The notes: generated by a model not told the origin, from the sequence alone. DNA of 64,000 bases from Parastagonospora avenae f. sp. tritici 18332-5 (GCA_022559985.1 JAFJTR010000033.1:3247-67246); one strand, 5' to 3'. Shown: positions 10,381-20,577, counted from the first letter of the stretch. Numbers and translations: made by a program.

Positions 10381-10780
10381 CGAGGCAACATGATCAATAA
10401 TATGCTGCTTTCATATCAGTACGAAAATCAGCGGGAGAAACAATGCCCTGACTTACTTGAATCCAATCTTTCAGCCTGACCCAGAGCTTGCGTCGCTCTT
10501 CGAGCGTTGACTGAGAAGAAGGTTGCCCACCAAGTTGACATTCTTTAATCATCTCATCCCTTCGTGTCCCACTCAACTTGCTTTCATCTAGAATGAACCA
10601 GCAAAGCTCCTTCGGGCATCGTTCGACCATAGCACATAGGCTTTTGAACGCGCACCAGACCATGTCGTCCGTCGCAAGATGAGCAATGATAGACTGCTTG
10701 ATATTCTCTCCTGCTTGAACGTTGTCGTATCGCGGAAGTTCTTCGAGGGTTTTGGATATCTGTTCTTCACTCATGGTCAA
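10348..10780 (-). CDS. Small helical hypothetical protein (two exons)
   Basis: Exon 1 (10780-10457) reads MTMSEEQISKTLEELPRYD and on to RLKDWIQ. A 52-base intron (10405-10456; GTAAGT donor, CAG acceptor) joins it, phase 0, to a 19-codon exon ending HVASLYGSRRVFLN. The product is about 126 residues, mostly helical, with four Cys in the middle (WCAFKSLCAMVERCPKELCW). Reading straight through the donor also stays open for 20 residues, so intron retention would only change the tail. No family recognised; predicted soluble. Confidence 0.55.
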
Positions 10781-11067
10781 AATCAGAAAAAGGCTGAGAG
10801 CGCGATGACGAGAGTAGATGCATCGACCCCACCCGCCATTATATCGTCTCCCATCCCACCTCTACCTGTGTTCGCTTCGGCAGATCATCCATGCTCGATC
10901 GATCACTCCTAAACCTGTCATGAGGCGCTTGGCTCATCACGATTCAGACAAGGAACATTGTGCAACGTTTTAAGGATAAAAGTCCATTAAGTCATTGTAA
11001 AGCAGGTTTCAGCGTAGATTGAGCTAGGCTACCATCCAGATATTTGTCCATAATCATCCTCATCTCT
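10781..11067. other. Intergenic, no gene seen
   Basis: No supported gene. The stretch leads into the 35-base tandem array beginning at about 11068. Confidence 0.5.
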
Positions 11068-11242
11068 CCGGAACAGCCTAGTTATGAACGGATACCGCAA
11101 GCCGGAACAGCCTAGTCTCGACAGGGATACCGCAAGCCAAAACACCCTGGTCTCGACAGGGATACCGCAAGCCAAAACACCCTGGTCTCGACAGGGGTAC
11201 CGCAAGCCAAAACACCCTGGTCCTCGACAGGGATACTGCCTT
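11068..11242. repeat. 35-bp minisatellite
   Basis: Five head-to-tail copies of a 35-base unit with core GGATACCGCAAGCC followed by AAAACACCCTGGTCTCGACAG. The first copies differ (GGAACAGCCTAG in place of AAAACACCCTGG), and the last has one extra C (GGTCCTCGACAG). 35 is not a multiple of three and no gene is proposed across it. It lies about 100 bases beyond the stop of the zinc-finger gene at 11347. Confidence 0.9.
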
Positions 11243-11346
11243 TCATGGACACCATCCTTTGATACTGCAAGCGTGAATTTTCATTTCGGGACAAGCAGTC
11301 ACCCATGTAGAGAGTGGCAATGAAATTGAATTTGTGGTTGCGGCAG

Positions 11347-13160
11347 CTATGCCGCCGGTTGTGTACGAGGTTGGGCAATGCTGCCTTGGTTTAGTTGTTC
11401 GTGAAGTTCAAAGAGATCGTTGGTCACACCCTCCAGCCAGGGTTGGGGAAGCAGATAGGGGTCGCGGTGTTTGGAAGAAAGACATGCCTTAGACAATTGG
11501 GTCCACTGCTTGTAAGTCTCCAAGACTGAATCACCTCGTTCTTTGATCTCCTCGCCGTTTTCTAGCATGACAATCATGTCAGGGCTCACTCTTGTGTGAT
11601 GGCCTTCGATCTCGACAATGTAGTTCTTGATAGAATACATGAATCCAGATTGTCTGGTGAAGGAAACCCCGATATTCAGGGCGTGAGCTTTCGTGATCTT
11701 CCTGCCATGACCATCGTATTGCTTGAGTTGTTCGTAATACAGTAGGCAATTGCTTGAAACAAGGCTCGGGAAGCCCCCATAGGCGTCGGAATAGCTGAGA
11801 GCATTGAACTTAATCTGTTGAAAAGGCAAGTGTATCATCTGTGTATGAGTCAGCGACATCTTCATGATCAAGTGCTACCTCATCCAGGTTGCTATCACCG
11901 CCTCTCGTGTGCCGACGCAGGATCCTCGTACCAAGGGTCTGAAAACGTACATCCTGCGAAAGTGTTTCTTCTTCCTTGATGTGTCTGTCGATATGCCTGT
12001 ATATGGACCCGTTGAGACTAAAGTAGGACGTTTTGGTCACCTTCTCTCCGCACCACTCACATCTCACTGGGTAAAGTGTGCCGGGATGCCACTTTTCCAT
12101 GTGACTCTGCCAACTGGGAACTTGCGACTCGCCGTAGAAGGGAACTGCACAGTCATCGTTGGAGCAGTATATTAGCTTCTCAGTCTTCTCAGCCTGCGGA
12201 TGCTTGCTTTTCCAATGTCTGCGAACATAATTCACCCGCCCGGATCCTGTGAAAAACTCCTTACATCCCTCTATCCCACACCAGGCCTTGCGAGAAGGAT
12301 TAAGATATGGCCTTCTCCAATGGTGCCGAGGACGTGGGACCCCCATCTTCCTTCTATGATGGAAACACGGACTGCAATGCCACTTATTATACCTCCGTCT
12401 CCAGTTTTGATCGCCTTTGATGTTGCAATCGAAGCAACTTCTGAAAGCGAGCACTGGAGACGGGCCATACGTGGAGGACGTGGTCGGATGTGGGGTCTGG
12501 CCATGCGGGTCATTTGGCAACGTATCTTGCGTAGATGTAGCTTTGAACGTGGACGACGTGGTCGGATGTGGGGTCTGGCCAAGCGGGTCATTTGGNNNNN
12601 NNNNNNNNNNNNNNNNNNNNNNNNNNNNNNNNNNNNNNNNNNNNNNNNNNNNNNNNNNNNNNNNNNNNNNNNNNNNNNNNNNNNNNNNCATTTGGCAACG
12701 TATCTTGCGTAGATGTAGCTTTGAACGTGGACGACGTGGTCAGATGTGGGGTCTGGCCAAGCGGGTCATTTGGCAACGTATCTTGCGTAGATGTAGCTTT
12801 GAACGTGGACGACGTGGTCGGATGTGGGGTCTGGCCAAGCGGGTCATTTGGCAACGTATCTTGCGTAGATGTAGCTTTGAACGTGGACGACGTGGTCAGA
12901 TGTGGGGTCTGGCCAAGCGGGTCATTTGGCAACGTATCTTGCGTAAATGTAGCTTTGAACGTGGACGACGTGGTCGGATGTGGGATCTGGCTAAGCGGGT
13001 CATTTGGCAACGTATCTTGCGTAGATGTAGCTTCGAGCGTGGAGGACGTGGTCGGATATGGGGTCTGACCAGGCGGGTCATAGTTGAGGAGAGAGCTGAT
13101 ATTCATTCTGCGTTTGCTAGGGATGCAGCGCCTCTTGAGGGAGGCTGTTAAATGTAACAC
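11347..13160 (-). CDS. Zinc-finger protein A with N-terminal 26-residue tandem repeats
   Basis: The N-terminus (from 13160) starts MLHLTASLKRRCIPSK and enters an array of a 26-residue unit (NDPLGQTPHPTTSSTFKATS plus TQDTLP), encoded by a 78-base minisatellite interrupted by an assembly gap. After the repeats come a CxxC...WHCxPC module (CFDCN...WHCSPC) and three C2H2-type fingers (CGIEGC...HWKSKH; CSNDDC...HMEKWH; CEWCG...HIDRH). A 40-base intron (11839-11878; GTAGCA donor, GCTGAC branch, ACACAG acceptor, phase 0) joins a C-terminal exon (11838-11347) of about 160 residues with a mixed alpha/beta composition (MIVMLENGEEIKERGDSVLE). The two sides of the gap are numerically out of frame only because the gap length is arbitrary. 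Nucleic-acid binding is likely; the target is unknown. It is a paralogue of the next gene upstream on the same strand. Confidence 0.7.
12455..13081. repeat. 78-bp coding minisatellite
   Basis: At least six full copies of a 78-base unit plus a degenerate copy at the left end (12455-12508). Copies on the right side of the gap start at 12689, 12767, 12845, 12923 and 13001. Units are nearly identical, with a few substitutions (GTCAGATG versus GTCGGATG). 78 is 26 codons, so copy-number change keeps the frame of zinc-finger protein A. Confidence 0.95.
12596..12688. other. Assembly gap inside the 78-bp array
   Basis: Ninety-three N. The seven bases CATTTGG occur immediately before the gap and again immediately after it, exactly 100 bases apart, which looks like a default gap size rather than a measured one. 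True spacing is expected to be a multiple of 78. Confidence 0.95.
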
Positions 13161-13347
13161 GGGAAAAATGAGAGCGAGTCAGAGATATAAAGCATAGAAG
13201 ATTCGTGCAAACACCGTAATGAGGACATAGCGTTTGCATGTGTTGTGGCGGCACAGATCTTACTAGTACAATCCCTGCAGTCTGAACACTTGCTGAATGG
13301 CTACTACTGTAGCACCCATGTGGTTTTCCTGCCAAGCTCTCCTCCAC

Positions 13348-14346
13348 CTACATATGGGCGGACTCAACATGATTATAGATGCGTGTGCTTAAGGTAAAAT
13401 AAGCCCCTTTTTCCGGCTTCCATCCACACATCTCGCATTTCAGGCCGTAAACGCCCGGATGCAATTTGTTCACGTGGCGCTTCCACATCCCTACTGCTTG
13501 ACGCCCGCAGAAATAAGCTGTGCAGCTGTCATCAGAACAGTAAATCCTCTTCTCCTCATGTCCTGCATCCGGATGCTTCTCTCTCCAATGTTTGCAAAGG
13601 TAATTCACCTGCGCAAATCCTGTGAAAACTGTTTTGCAACCACCTATTCTACACCATGCCTGATGAGGAGACTTGGCAGGCAGGGTACTCCAAAATCTTT
13701 GAGGACGTGCGGCTCCTCCAAAACATTTGGCCCAGTCATAACAGGGTTTGCAGTGCCACAAATTGCCTCTTCTTTTCCAATCTTTCCAATCGTGGACACC
13801 ACAAACGAAACATTTTCGTTTCATAAGACGGTAAAGCGCTGAGCGACTGAGAGGTGGCCTATCTAACGTGGAAGGCGTGGTCGTGGTTGAGGGCGGACTA
13901 GGCGTACCATACTTGTTTGGCGCTCGCATCGACGGGTCTTCTAACTTAGAAGGTGTGATCGTGGCTGGGTGCGATGTATCTTCAGCGAGGAGTTTGCTAA
14001 TGCAGATTTTGGGTGGGAACCGCATCGAAGAGTCGTCCAGCGTAGAAGGCGCAGTGTGCAATGTATCTCCAGCGAGGAGTTTACTGATGCAGATTTTGGG
14101 TGGGAACCGCATCGAAGAGTCGTCCAGCGTAGAAGGCGCAGTGTGCAATGTATCCCCAGCGAGGAGTTTACTAATGCAGATTTTGGGTGGGTATTTCACC
14201 GGAGGTTCTTCTTCGGTGGGGACTCTGCACAGAGGTGTGAGTTCTTTGTCTACCTCCATCTTCGAGATTCGAGGCAAGGAGGTATCAGGAGAGAAAGATA
14301 CGATTGAGCGCGGGATATAAGTATGGGAAATTAATGCAAACTCCAT
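13348..14346 (-). CDS. Zinc-finger protein B with N-terminal 29-residue tandem repeats
   Basis: A 332-residue single exon. Residues about 50-130 hold nearly three copies of a 29-residue unit (FPPKICISKLLAGDTLHTAP plus STLDDSSMR). From residue about 185 the protein has the same layout as zinc-finger protein A: CFVCG...WHCKPC, then CRIGGCKTVFTGF...HWREKH, CSDDSCTAYFCG...HVNKLH and CEMCGWKPEKGAYF...HVESAH. Shared signatures such as FTG(S/F), VNY and HWxxKHP make common ancestry clear from sequence alone, while the N-terminal repeats are unrelated. It lacks the C-terminal exon of protein A. A second Met at 14259 (MEVDKELTPL) is an alternative start. Probably a nuclear nucleic-acid binding protein. 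Confidence 0.72.
   Translation of the reverse strand: MEFALISHTYIPRSIVSFSPDTSLPRISKMEVDKELTPLCRVPTEEEPPVKYPPKICISKLLAGDTLHTAPSTLDDSSMRFPPKICISKLLAGDTLHTAPSTLDDSSMRFPPKICISKLLAEDTSHPATITPSKLEDPSMRAPNKYGTPSPPSTTTTPSTLDRPPLSRSALYRLMKRKCFVCGVHDWKDWKRRGNLWHCKPCYDWAKCFGGAARPQRFWSTLPAKSPHQAWCRIGGCKTVFTGFAQVNYLCKHWREKHPDAGHEEKRIYCSDDSCTAYFCGRQAVGMWKRHVNKLHPGVYGLKCEMCGWKPEKGAYFTLSTRIYNHVESAHM
13965..14215. repeat. 87-bp coding minisatellite
   Basis: Nearly three tandem copies of an 87-base unit; the middle two are almost identical (GAAGGCGCAGTGTGCAATGT appears in both). It encodes the 29-residue repeat of zinc-finger protein B in phase. Confidence 0.9.
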
Positions 14347-14413
14347 AATGAGGACCTAGCGTTTGCAGGGCAGGCAGAGGCGCAAGACTGCACCACTAAA
14401 TTCCTTGCATTGT

Positions 14414-16200
14414 CTAAGCGCTTACTTGACAAGTGCTATGATTGGTTTTCCTCCCCCAAGCTTCAATTTCTCTTAATGCACCCACTGGATCACCTTTTCT
14501 TTCAAGCAGATAACCCTGTATCTCAGCAGGCGAAAACAGCCTCTCAGGTAGCCTGTCTGCAAAGAGCACGGCCATTTCCTGCAGGGCCTTGTGCTCTATG
14601 AATGATGTTCCACGTCTGAAGGTATCTACATCGAATGCGATTCCTGCACGCTCAGCAAGCCCCTTGCTAGCTTCTAATGCGTCATTTTCTGAAATTTTTG
14701 CCGTCTTTTCTGAGTGTTGATCGACTTCGTACATACGCAAATACATACCATACATCTGATCTCGTGTAGCGAGTGTAAACTCAACTTTATAATCCACGCG
14801 CCCGGGTCGTATGAGAGCAGGATCTAGAGCTTCAGGATGATTTGTCGTCATGATTAAGACTCGACCCTTATGTATTTTAGACGGTATAAGAGAGTAGCCA
14901 CAGCAAGACTCACCTCCTTTGACGCTGCCCCATCGATAACGTTTAGTAAACCGGCAAGGTTGATCATACTTTTCTTAGAAGTATGCTTTCTTTGTGCTTC
15001 GCCACGCGCGAGTGGGGTTCCAGGCATCGATAGCGCTGTCAACAGGTTATCGCTATCGCTGTCTCGCTGTATGCCCGCTGTATCAACGTCCTCTAGAAGA
15101 ACAATACAACGTTCAGGAAGGTGTTCAAACAGTCTTGTAAGATCAGATTCTGTCAGCCCTTTCTCACTAAGTCTTACACAGTAGAGGCCAAGGCCGAATA
15201 CCCCTGCTAATGCTAAACTAAGAGACGTCTTTCCTGTGCCGGGAGGGCCGTGGAAAAGATAGCCACGCCTGTATGGTATACCGCGCGTTGCATACCAGCG
15301 TGATGTAAGAGGTTGAAGATATTCGTTTATGTCTAAGACAATCCGGGCTTTGCATCGGTCGTCTAGCGATATCGTACGCATTGGCCTTGTTGGTCGAACA
15401 GATTGACGAGTCCACTGACCAAGCGATCCGGTTGAGTGATATATCGACGTTGTTGGAGATTCCTTTGTGCTGACAAAACTCTTGACATCGTGCAAGAGGT
15501 TCTTGATCGATTCTGTACTCCGGCTAAAGCATCGTATGATGACGAAAGAGTCATATCCATTGCCACACAGACTGCTTCGTTGACCACTTTCCCAGTGAAA
15601 CAAACAGCCATTATGGAAAAAGTACCTGCTGCTAAAGTTTGGTTTATAGACAAGAGGACTTTTTCCGTACCATGTCCGAAAGTCAAACAAACCGCAGTTT
15701 CGATTGGTCCCGTCAGATGTTTTGATGTCACCATCAGCGTTGAACAAGGTTGAGGCTGGTGCATCTGAATCGATAGAAACAGCTTTGAGCTCTCTGCTAG
15801 CTGTAGTCATCTGATGTGTAGATGCCCAATCTGAAATCAAGGTCATTGCCTGTAACTCTGAAGGTATTGCGAGTCAACGTACCGATTAAATCCTTATGAA
15901 GTGGATCCCAATCATCAACCTCTATGTGAGAGGTGAAGTGAGATCTATCTTAGTAAGTATGTAGAGACCGTCCCTTATGCAGCTTACGGACAACAAAGAA
16001 TTTGTAAGCCATTGGTGGCTACATTGAACGAAGCGGTACACGGTGAAGGCAGAGACAAAAATCGAGACAAGCGCCCCGACGTCGAGTCCAAACCGATGAA
16101 GAAGTTGAAATATAATAGTATTAGAGATACTTGAAGTGAGTTCAACGACAGAGAAAGGAATATTTTCCATTGTGAATGCGCTCGAGTATTGATCTCGCAC
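14414..16200 (-). CDS. BCS1-like AAA ATPase
   Basis: The main exon (15846-14914) and last exon (14866-14414) are joined by a 47-base intron (GTGAGT donor, CATAAG acceptor), recreating GRVLIMTTNHPEALDPALIR, a BCS1 hallmark. Walker A is GPPGTGKTSL, Walker B is CIVLLEDVD, and the arginine region is RPGRVDYKVEF. N-terminal to the AAA domain is the BCS1-type region (SRELKAVS; YGKSPLVYKP; CFSRSTESIKNLLHDVKSF). A further upstream exon (about 16200-15990) codes a hydrophobic segment, as in BCS1 proteins anchored in the inner mitochondrial membrane. The exons between 15990 and 15846 are not resolved: the likely piece (TSHIEVDDWDPLHKDLI) needs an unusually short intron or a frameshift. Canonical Bcs1 inserts the Rieske protein into complex III. 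Fungi have many divergent paralogues of unknown role and this looks like one of them. Confidence 0.75.
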
Positions 16201-16309
16201 TGCTTTTCCGCCTATATTTAAATTAGAGTAAGAACGATTCCCGGGAGACAGTATTCAAAAACTGCTAAAAAGATATGAGTATAAGCACCAATTCCTATTT
16301 CCTTGCGTG

Positions 16310-16412
16310 TCTGCGCTTGACTGTACCTGGTCTCGTTACAGGGAACGGTGTCTGGATTCTGGTTTAGGTCTCGTTGCAGGGAACGGTGTCTGGATTCTGG
16401 CTCAGGTCTCCT
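16310..16412. repeat. 38-bp direct repeat, two copies
   Basis: GGTCTCGTTACAGGGAACGG and the following 18 bases are repeated once immediately downstream with one or two changes, and a third partial GGTCTC follows. It lies between the BCS1-like gene and the DUF3435 relic. Confidence 0.8.
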
Positions 16413-16525
16413 GGGTCCTGTCAATCTTGATTTACATAAGACTTGACCTGCGACCCATTAGCGAGAATTCATTTAGACCTCGAACGCAACGTTTTCTTTT
16501 TCCAAAGCGTTCTAAATCTACCTAG

Positions 16526-18411
16526 GTGTTCACGATGCTAGAAGCTACCCTTGCGCCGTTCGACCCCGCCTCATTGCCATCCCGTCTCGCTTACGAATTT
16601 CGGCCAATAAGACCTCGGGTACCCAGCAGGGATTTACACGATTTGTTCTCCTTCCTCTGGGCGCGCGACAGTGAGCATTTCGAACACCCTCGGTACCGAC
16701 TGCAAACAGCACTGGTGCTCCAGTTATTCTACCATCTTGGACTGCACCCAATGGTCGCGTTGAGCGAAGGATTGCACTATCAAGACACACAGATCCTCCT
16801 TAAGAAGCATAACAATGTGGTCAGATTCGTCCTCGTGATACATCTTCATGGTCGGGATAATTTTGCTAAATCTCCTAAACATTGGCGCGGGCATGTTTAG
16901 CACCCTCCAGGCTGGACAGCGCTAATGCTTCACAGGCGAACGATGATCCTCGCAGACATGCCCGAAAATCGCGACATCTGCCCGGTCACGATATTCCTCG
17001 CTCTCGCGATAGCAGACGGCGCTCTTTGTGGTGTACAATGCAATGCTGACTTTACAGCCCTTGTGCGCTCGCTGGAAGAAGGATGGGCATCGATTTCGTA
17101 CCATGAAACTATCGGCCGTCTGTCGTTGCTGCGGCGTACAGGTAACAATTGCAAAACGATATCTTCTTGTCCGATGAAGCCGTCTCAACTGCATAAGATG
17201 ATGCAAGCGCAAGTATGTAGAGCTGGCCACCAGCACACTTTTACGAAATTGCTGCATGACGTCAGATTGAGTGCTCAAATAGAGACGCGACGTAAGCTAC
17301 AGTGTAACCAAGTCTCTACATAGATCAAGGCTGATCTACATCTAGGCTCCAAGTACGATGTTCCAGCTCTTGGAAGACCGCTTCTAATCGGGCGCGGGCA
17401 GGCTGATTCAGTGTCTCAGCTCTTCGGTTTCGCTCTAACTGTCACGTCCACCACATCAGCGCGGCACTGGGCCGCGAACTCGTCTTTCAAATTGTCTCTA
17501 TCTGAGATCATTCTCCCTGAGATTGTGAAAATTCAGTTGAGATATGATCTGACCAGATCAGGCATCATCTCCTGTCTTTACGGACCCTGCTCGACAGGCA
17601 TGGAGGCCACCGCTATCTTGTCCTCATTCATTGCTGCCGCAACAACTGCAGCTCCTGATCCATTCTATCCTGATGCATACCCAGATGCTGATGGGAAATG
17701 TCCAAGCTGTGGCTTGAGATATGCTAGGTAAGCTCAATAATATCGTTGTTTCTAGAAGCTCATAAGAATAGAATTGCTATGAAAACCCATCTCTTAAAAT
17801 GCGCTCAGATCCAAAAGAATCGTCAGACAGCAAAGCGCCTAACTGAAGCTATGCAAGAGAGCCCATGGATCTGCGAATGGGTGGACTGTAATGCTGGCCA
17901 ATTTATGAATGCAGAGGCGTCGGCCATGCATGTAGCGGAGCATATAAGCCAACAACAATGTAGGTGCGAATGGAGCGGGTGCAAGCAGGCTTTTGAGAAT
18001 GAGGAGGCGGTGCACACCCATCTCCTCGATATGCATGGCGTGTATACGCGCGCCACTATACCCACGCGAGCCAGATTTTGCCTTGAGTGTGCTCAATGGA
18101 CCTTGAGTGAGCTTGACTGGGCCATCCATGCGCGCCATCATTCCAGACACCCTCATATCATATATGGACCCGTCTACATCGACGGTATACTCGCGGCTCC
18201 TCGACGTTGTCCTTATTGTCTGAGAGACGGACATTTCTTGCAGATGGACAATCAAGCTCGGTACGTCGAACATCTTGAAGACCACATCGCTGAGCAGCTT
18301 GACGAAAGCTCAATGTTGGGTTGCCCTCACCCCACATGTTTACAGCAATTCGAGGGACGGAAGGCCTTGGAATTACATTTTTGGACTGTCCACGCATTGG
18401 CCTTATATTAA
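16526..18411 (+). pseudogene. Decayed DUF3435 (FluG-type) tyrosine-recombinase-like gene with C-terminal zinc fingers
   Basis: One reading frame carries RPRVPSRDLHDLFSFLW, LVLQLFYHLGLHPM, LHYQDTQILL and NRDICPVTIFLALAIADGAL, all typical of the DUF3435 domain. The C-terminal part has about six C2H2/C2HC fingers (CPSCG...HLLKC; CEWVDC; CEWSGC; CLEC; CPYC; CPHPTC). Two in-frame TAG codons interrupt it. The one at 17321 falls inside a good 54-base intron (17292-17345; GTAAGC, GGCTGAT, CTAG). The one at 16898 has no convincing intron. A third intron before the fingers (about 17729-17775) restores CPSCG...MKTHLLKC. The N-terminal few hundred residues of the family are missing, and the position of the first catalytic Arg (GLRPG in family members) is His here. 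Probably an inactive relic related to Starship captain-type recombinases. Confidence 0.65.
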
Positions 18412-18749
18412 GCACGAACTTGAAGGTCTTAAATAGTGGATAATGATTTGGATTTCGAGAAGATTTTTTGAACATTTGTTGACGCGTAAATTGCCAGTAA
18501 ACATGTAATGAACTCCAGAGTGTTCGAAGCGCCCGCGAGCAGCTCCGAAAAACCTGATTCTTCATGAAATGCTCTGTACTGCGCACCGCTTCCATGCCTT
18601 TCTCATCTTGAGAGCGCCGATGACGTAATAGCTATGAGTGCGCATGCAAACAGCGAAAGTGGACAAGTGCTGACATAAGCCTTTGAAGGCTGCTGGCGCT
18701 TCGAATACGCGACTTAGGGACGCGACGCGCAGTCATGTAGGGGCTGTGC

Positions 18750-18764
18750 GGAAGCTTAGCTTCC
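18750..18764. repeat. Perfect short palindrome
   Basis: GGAAGCTTAGCTTCC: seven-base arms around a single T, about 50 bases upstream of the small frame at 18814. Possibly a regulatory site or element terminus; role unknown. Confidence 0.5.
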
Positions 18765-18813
18765 CCAACACACAGTATCGCCTTCTAGCGCCCCGACATC
18801 GCCATCACCAACC

Positions 18814-18987
18814 ATGACAGATCAACGGACCGTCGAGCAATGGCGTTGTGTCTCAAGTCCCGAAGCTGAGAGAGGACTACCCTATATAACCATTGACCCA
18901 GTTGACTGCTATATCGCTGGACATTTCCTAACATTGCTAGCGGATAAAGAGACCAAATTCAACAACAGCATTACTGGTGGTCCTTGA
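18814..18987 (+). CDS. 57-residue hypothetical ORF
   Basis: A short frame with good start context (CACCAACCATGAC). It reads MTDQRTVEQWRCVSSPEAER, contains ITIDPVDCYIAGHFLTLLAD and stops after SITGGP. It could be a stand-alone small protein or a broken N-terminal piece of a larger one. No homologue recognised. Confidence 0.3.
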   Translation: MTDQRTVEQWRCVSSPEAERGLPYITIDPVDCYIAGHFLTLLADKETKFNNSITGGP

Positions 18988-19135
18988 TCGGCAACTGGGA
19001 TAACGAGAAATGAGAGCTTTGGATACGGAAGTGATTGTTCTTGGCATTGTTCTGCGGAGCTTCGTACCTTGGTACTGCGGGGCATGAAGTTGCCCCACTT
19101 TTTCGACAATTTCTGGAAGCTACCGTAGGCAAAAC

Positions 19136-19956
19136 ATGCAAGCAGAAAACCCCTCCCGTGTTAATAATACGATTTCGAACATGTCTTCTACCGAATTCTC
19201 CCTACAGTCAGCGCTGCGGTCTCTCCGCGAGGAAGGCTTCGTGGTTTTGGACGAGCTGGCGGTGGGAGAGCATGTCACGACCATGGAGCAGAGGGATTTC
19301 AGCTTCTTGTCACCATATGGTCTAGATTACTGCAATGCACACATACTCAATAATCCAGTAAGATTTTGCAAGTTTCTGATTGAGCTGCCCGCTTATGCCA
19401 TCCAGCGCGTTCGAGCTGTCATCGAGTCACTCCTGCCTACATGCCGACTAGGACACTGGCTTAGGTATCAAGCCCTGCCTGGGCACATCGAATGCTTTAG
19501 ACGAGGGGGTGTCAAAGCTGGCATGCGTGTTCTCGTGGTTCAGCAGTGGGCAAAGGGCTCACGAGCGGCTTTCCACTCTGGTTCCCACCTACATGATCTA
19601 CCGACCGAGAAGGGCGAACGATCCTTACACGAAACGACACAGCTTGCGCTCACAACAGCCGGCTGCAAGGCCAGTGAGTGGGATTTCCCACATGGCGGAC
19701 TGTAAGTTCACTGCCTACATCTCTAGAAACGCTTGTCCTGATATCGCTTAGGACAATTCGCGATGCGCGACTCTACGTCGAAAGCAAGAAGGGATATGCT
19801 ATCACTTTCATATTCGCAACAGATGAGGCACTCGCTGAATGGCCTAAAATTGTGCTGCCGAACTTGCCTGTGTTTGTGCGGAAGGTAGCGGAGATGGAAA
19901 GCCCTCAAATCAGGCTGAACTTTAAATTTAGTGATGCAACTACTCCCAGTGCATGA
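19136..19956 (+). CDS. Hypothetical protein, weakly like phytanoyl-CoA dioxygenases
   Basis: Exon 1 (19136-19701) and exon 2 (19752-19956) are separated by a 50-base intron (GTAAGT donor, GCTTAG acceptor), giving about 256 residues. Features loosely recalling the PhyH (2-oxoglutarate, Fe(II)) fold are LREEGFVVLDEL near residue 30, HSGSHLHDLP near 145 and GGLTIRDARLYVE at the exon junction, where family members have the distal His and Arg. The clear HxD iron motif is not evident, so activity is uncertain. A second Met at 19181 is an alternative start. No signal peptide. Confidence 0.5.
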
Positions 19957-19975
19957 TTTCGTTCATAGAACTATA

Positions 19976-20577
19976 CTACTGTTGAGTCATCCAATCAAAC
20001 GACGGCGGTACAGAGCTTATCATTCCCAGAAGCGGAGCATTATAACTGCCGTTCATCTCGAGCGAGCGATCACAGTCCATGCGACGGAATTCCCCTATAG
20101 AATCTTGCTGAGTTGAAAAGATGCTTTCGACGTTAGTAGCCTGCATCTCGCCAAATGCTGATAGAACCGGCCCATGTGCGACATCTGCGTGTTCGCCGTG
20201 CGATTGAGAAACGACCCCCGTCTCAGCCACCTCATCAAACGGTCTTTTCCTGCCCTGTACTCTTAAAATTTGTTGCGCCTGTCGGAACTCGCTCTGAGCA
20301 GTAATTGTTAGCTCTTCCACAGTCTGAGTCATGTAGTCCGCCTTTCTACCCGTTTCATCCTGATGTGCTCTAGCATGGCTTAAGAATTTGCTGACTGTCT
20401 TGAACACCTGATGACAGAAGACGCATACTTCATGGCAGGTAACATCTATTTGCAGTATTAGCAAGTACTTCATTCAAGCATAGAAAGCGGGGAAGTACTG
20501 ACGTGTTGTGAAATGACGCTGTAATTTCGGCCTGGTGTGAAAGCTCTCTTTCAGGGGGCAAGCGTAGTGTGGACATA
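19976..20577 (-). CDS. Hypothetical protein with a single C2H2-type finger
   Basis: The main exon (about 20452-19976) contains CHEVCVFCHQVF...HARAH, a C2H2-like finger, followed by a helical stretch and a basic patch (VQGRKRPFDEV) and ends FDWMTQQ. An upstream exon ending near 20480 (MSTLRLPPERELSHQAEITA) is plausible. The segment between has a good branch and acceptor (TTGCTAATACTGCAAATAG), but no donor in the right phase was found, so the 5' part is uncertain. It converges with the preceding plus-strand gene, 20 bases apart. Confidence 0.45.

Noticed and set aside
12455..13081. CRISPR-like array
   Set aside because: Units are contiguous with no unique spacers and encode an in-frame protein repeat; the host is a fungus.
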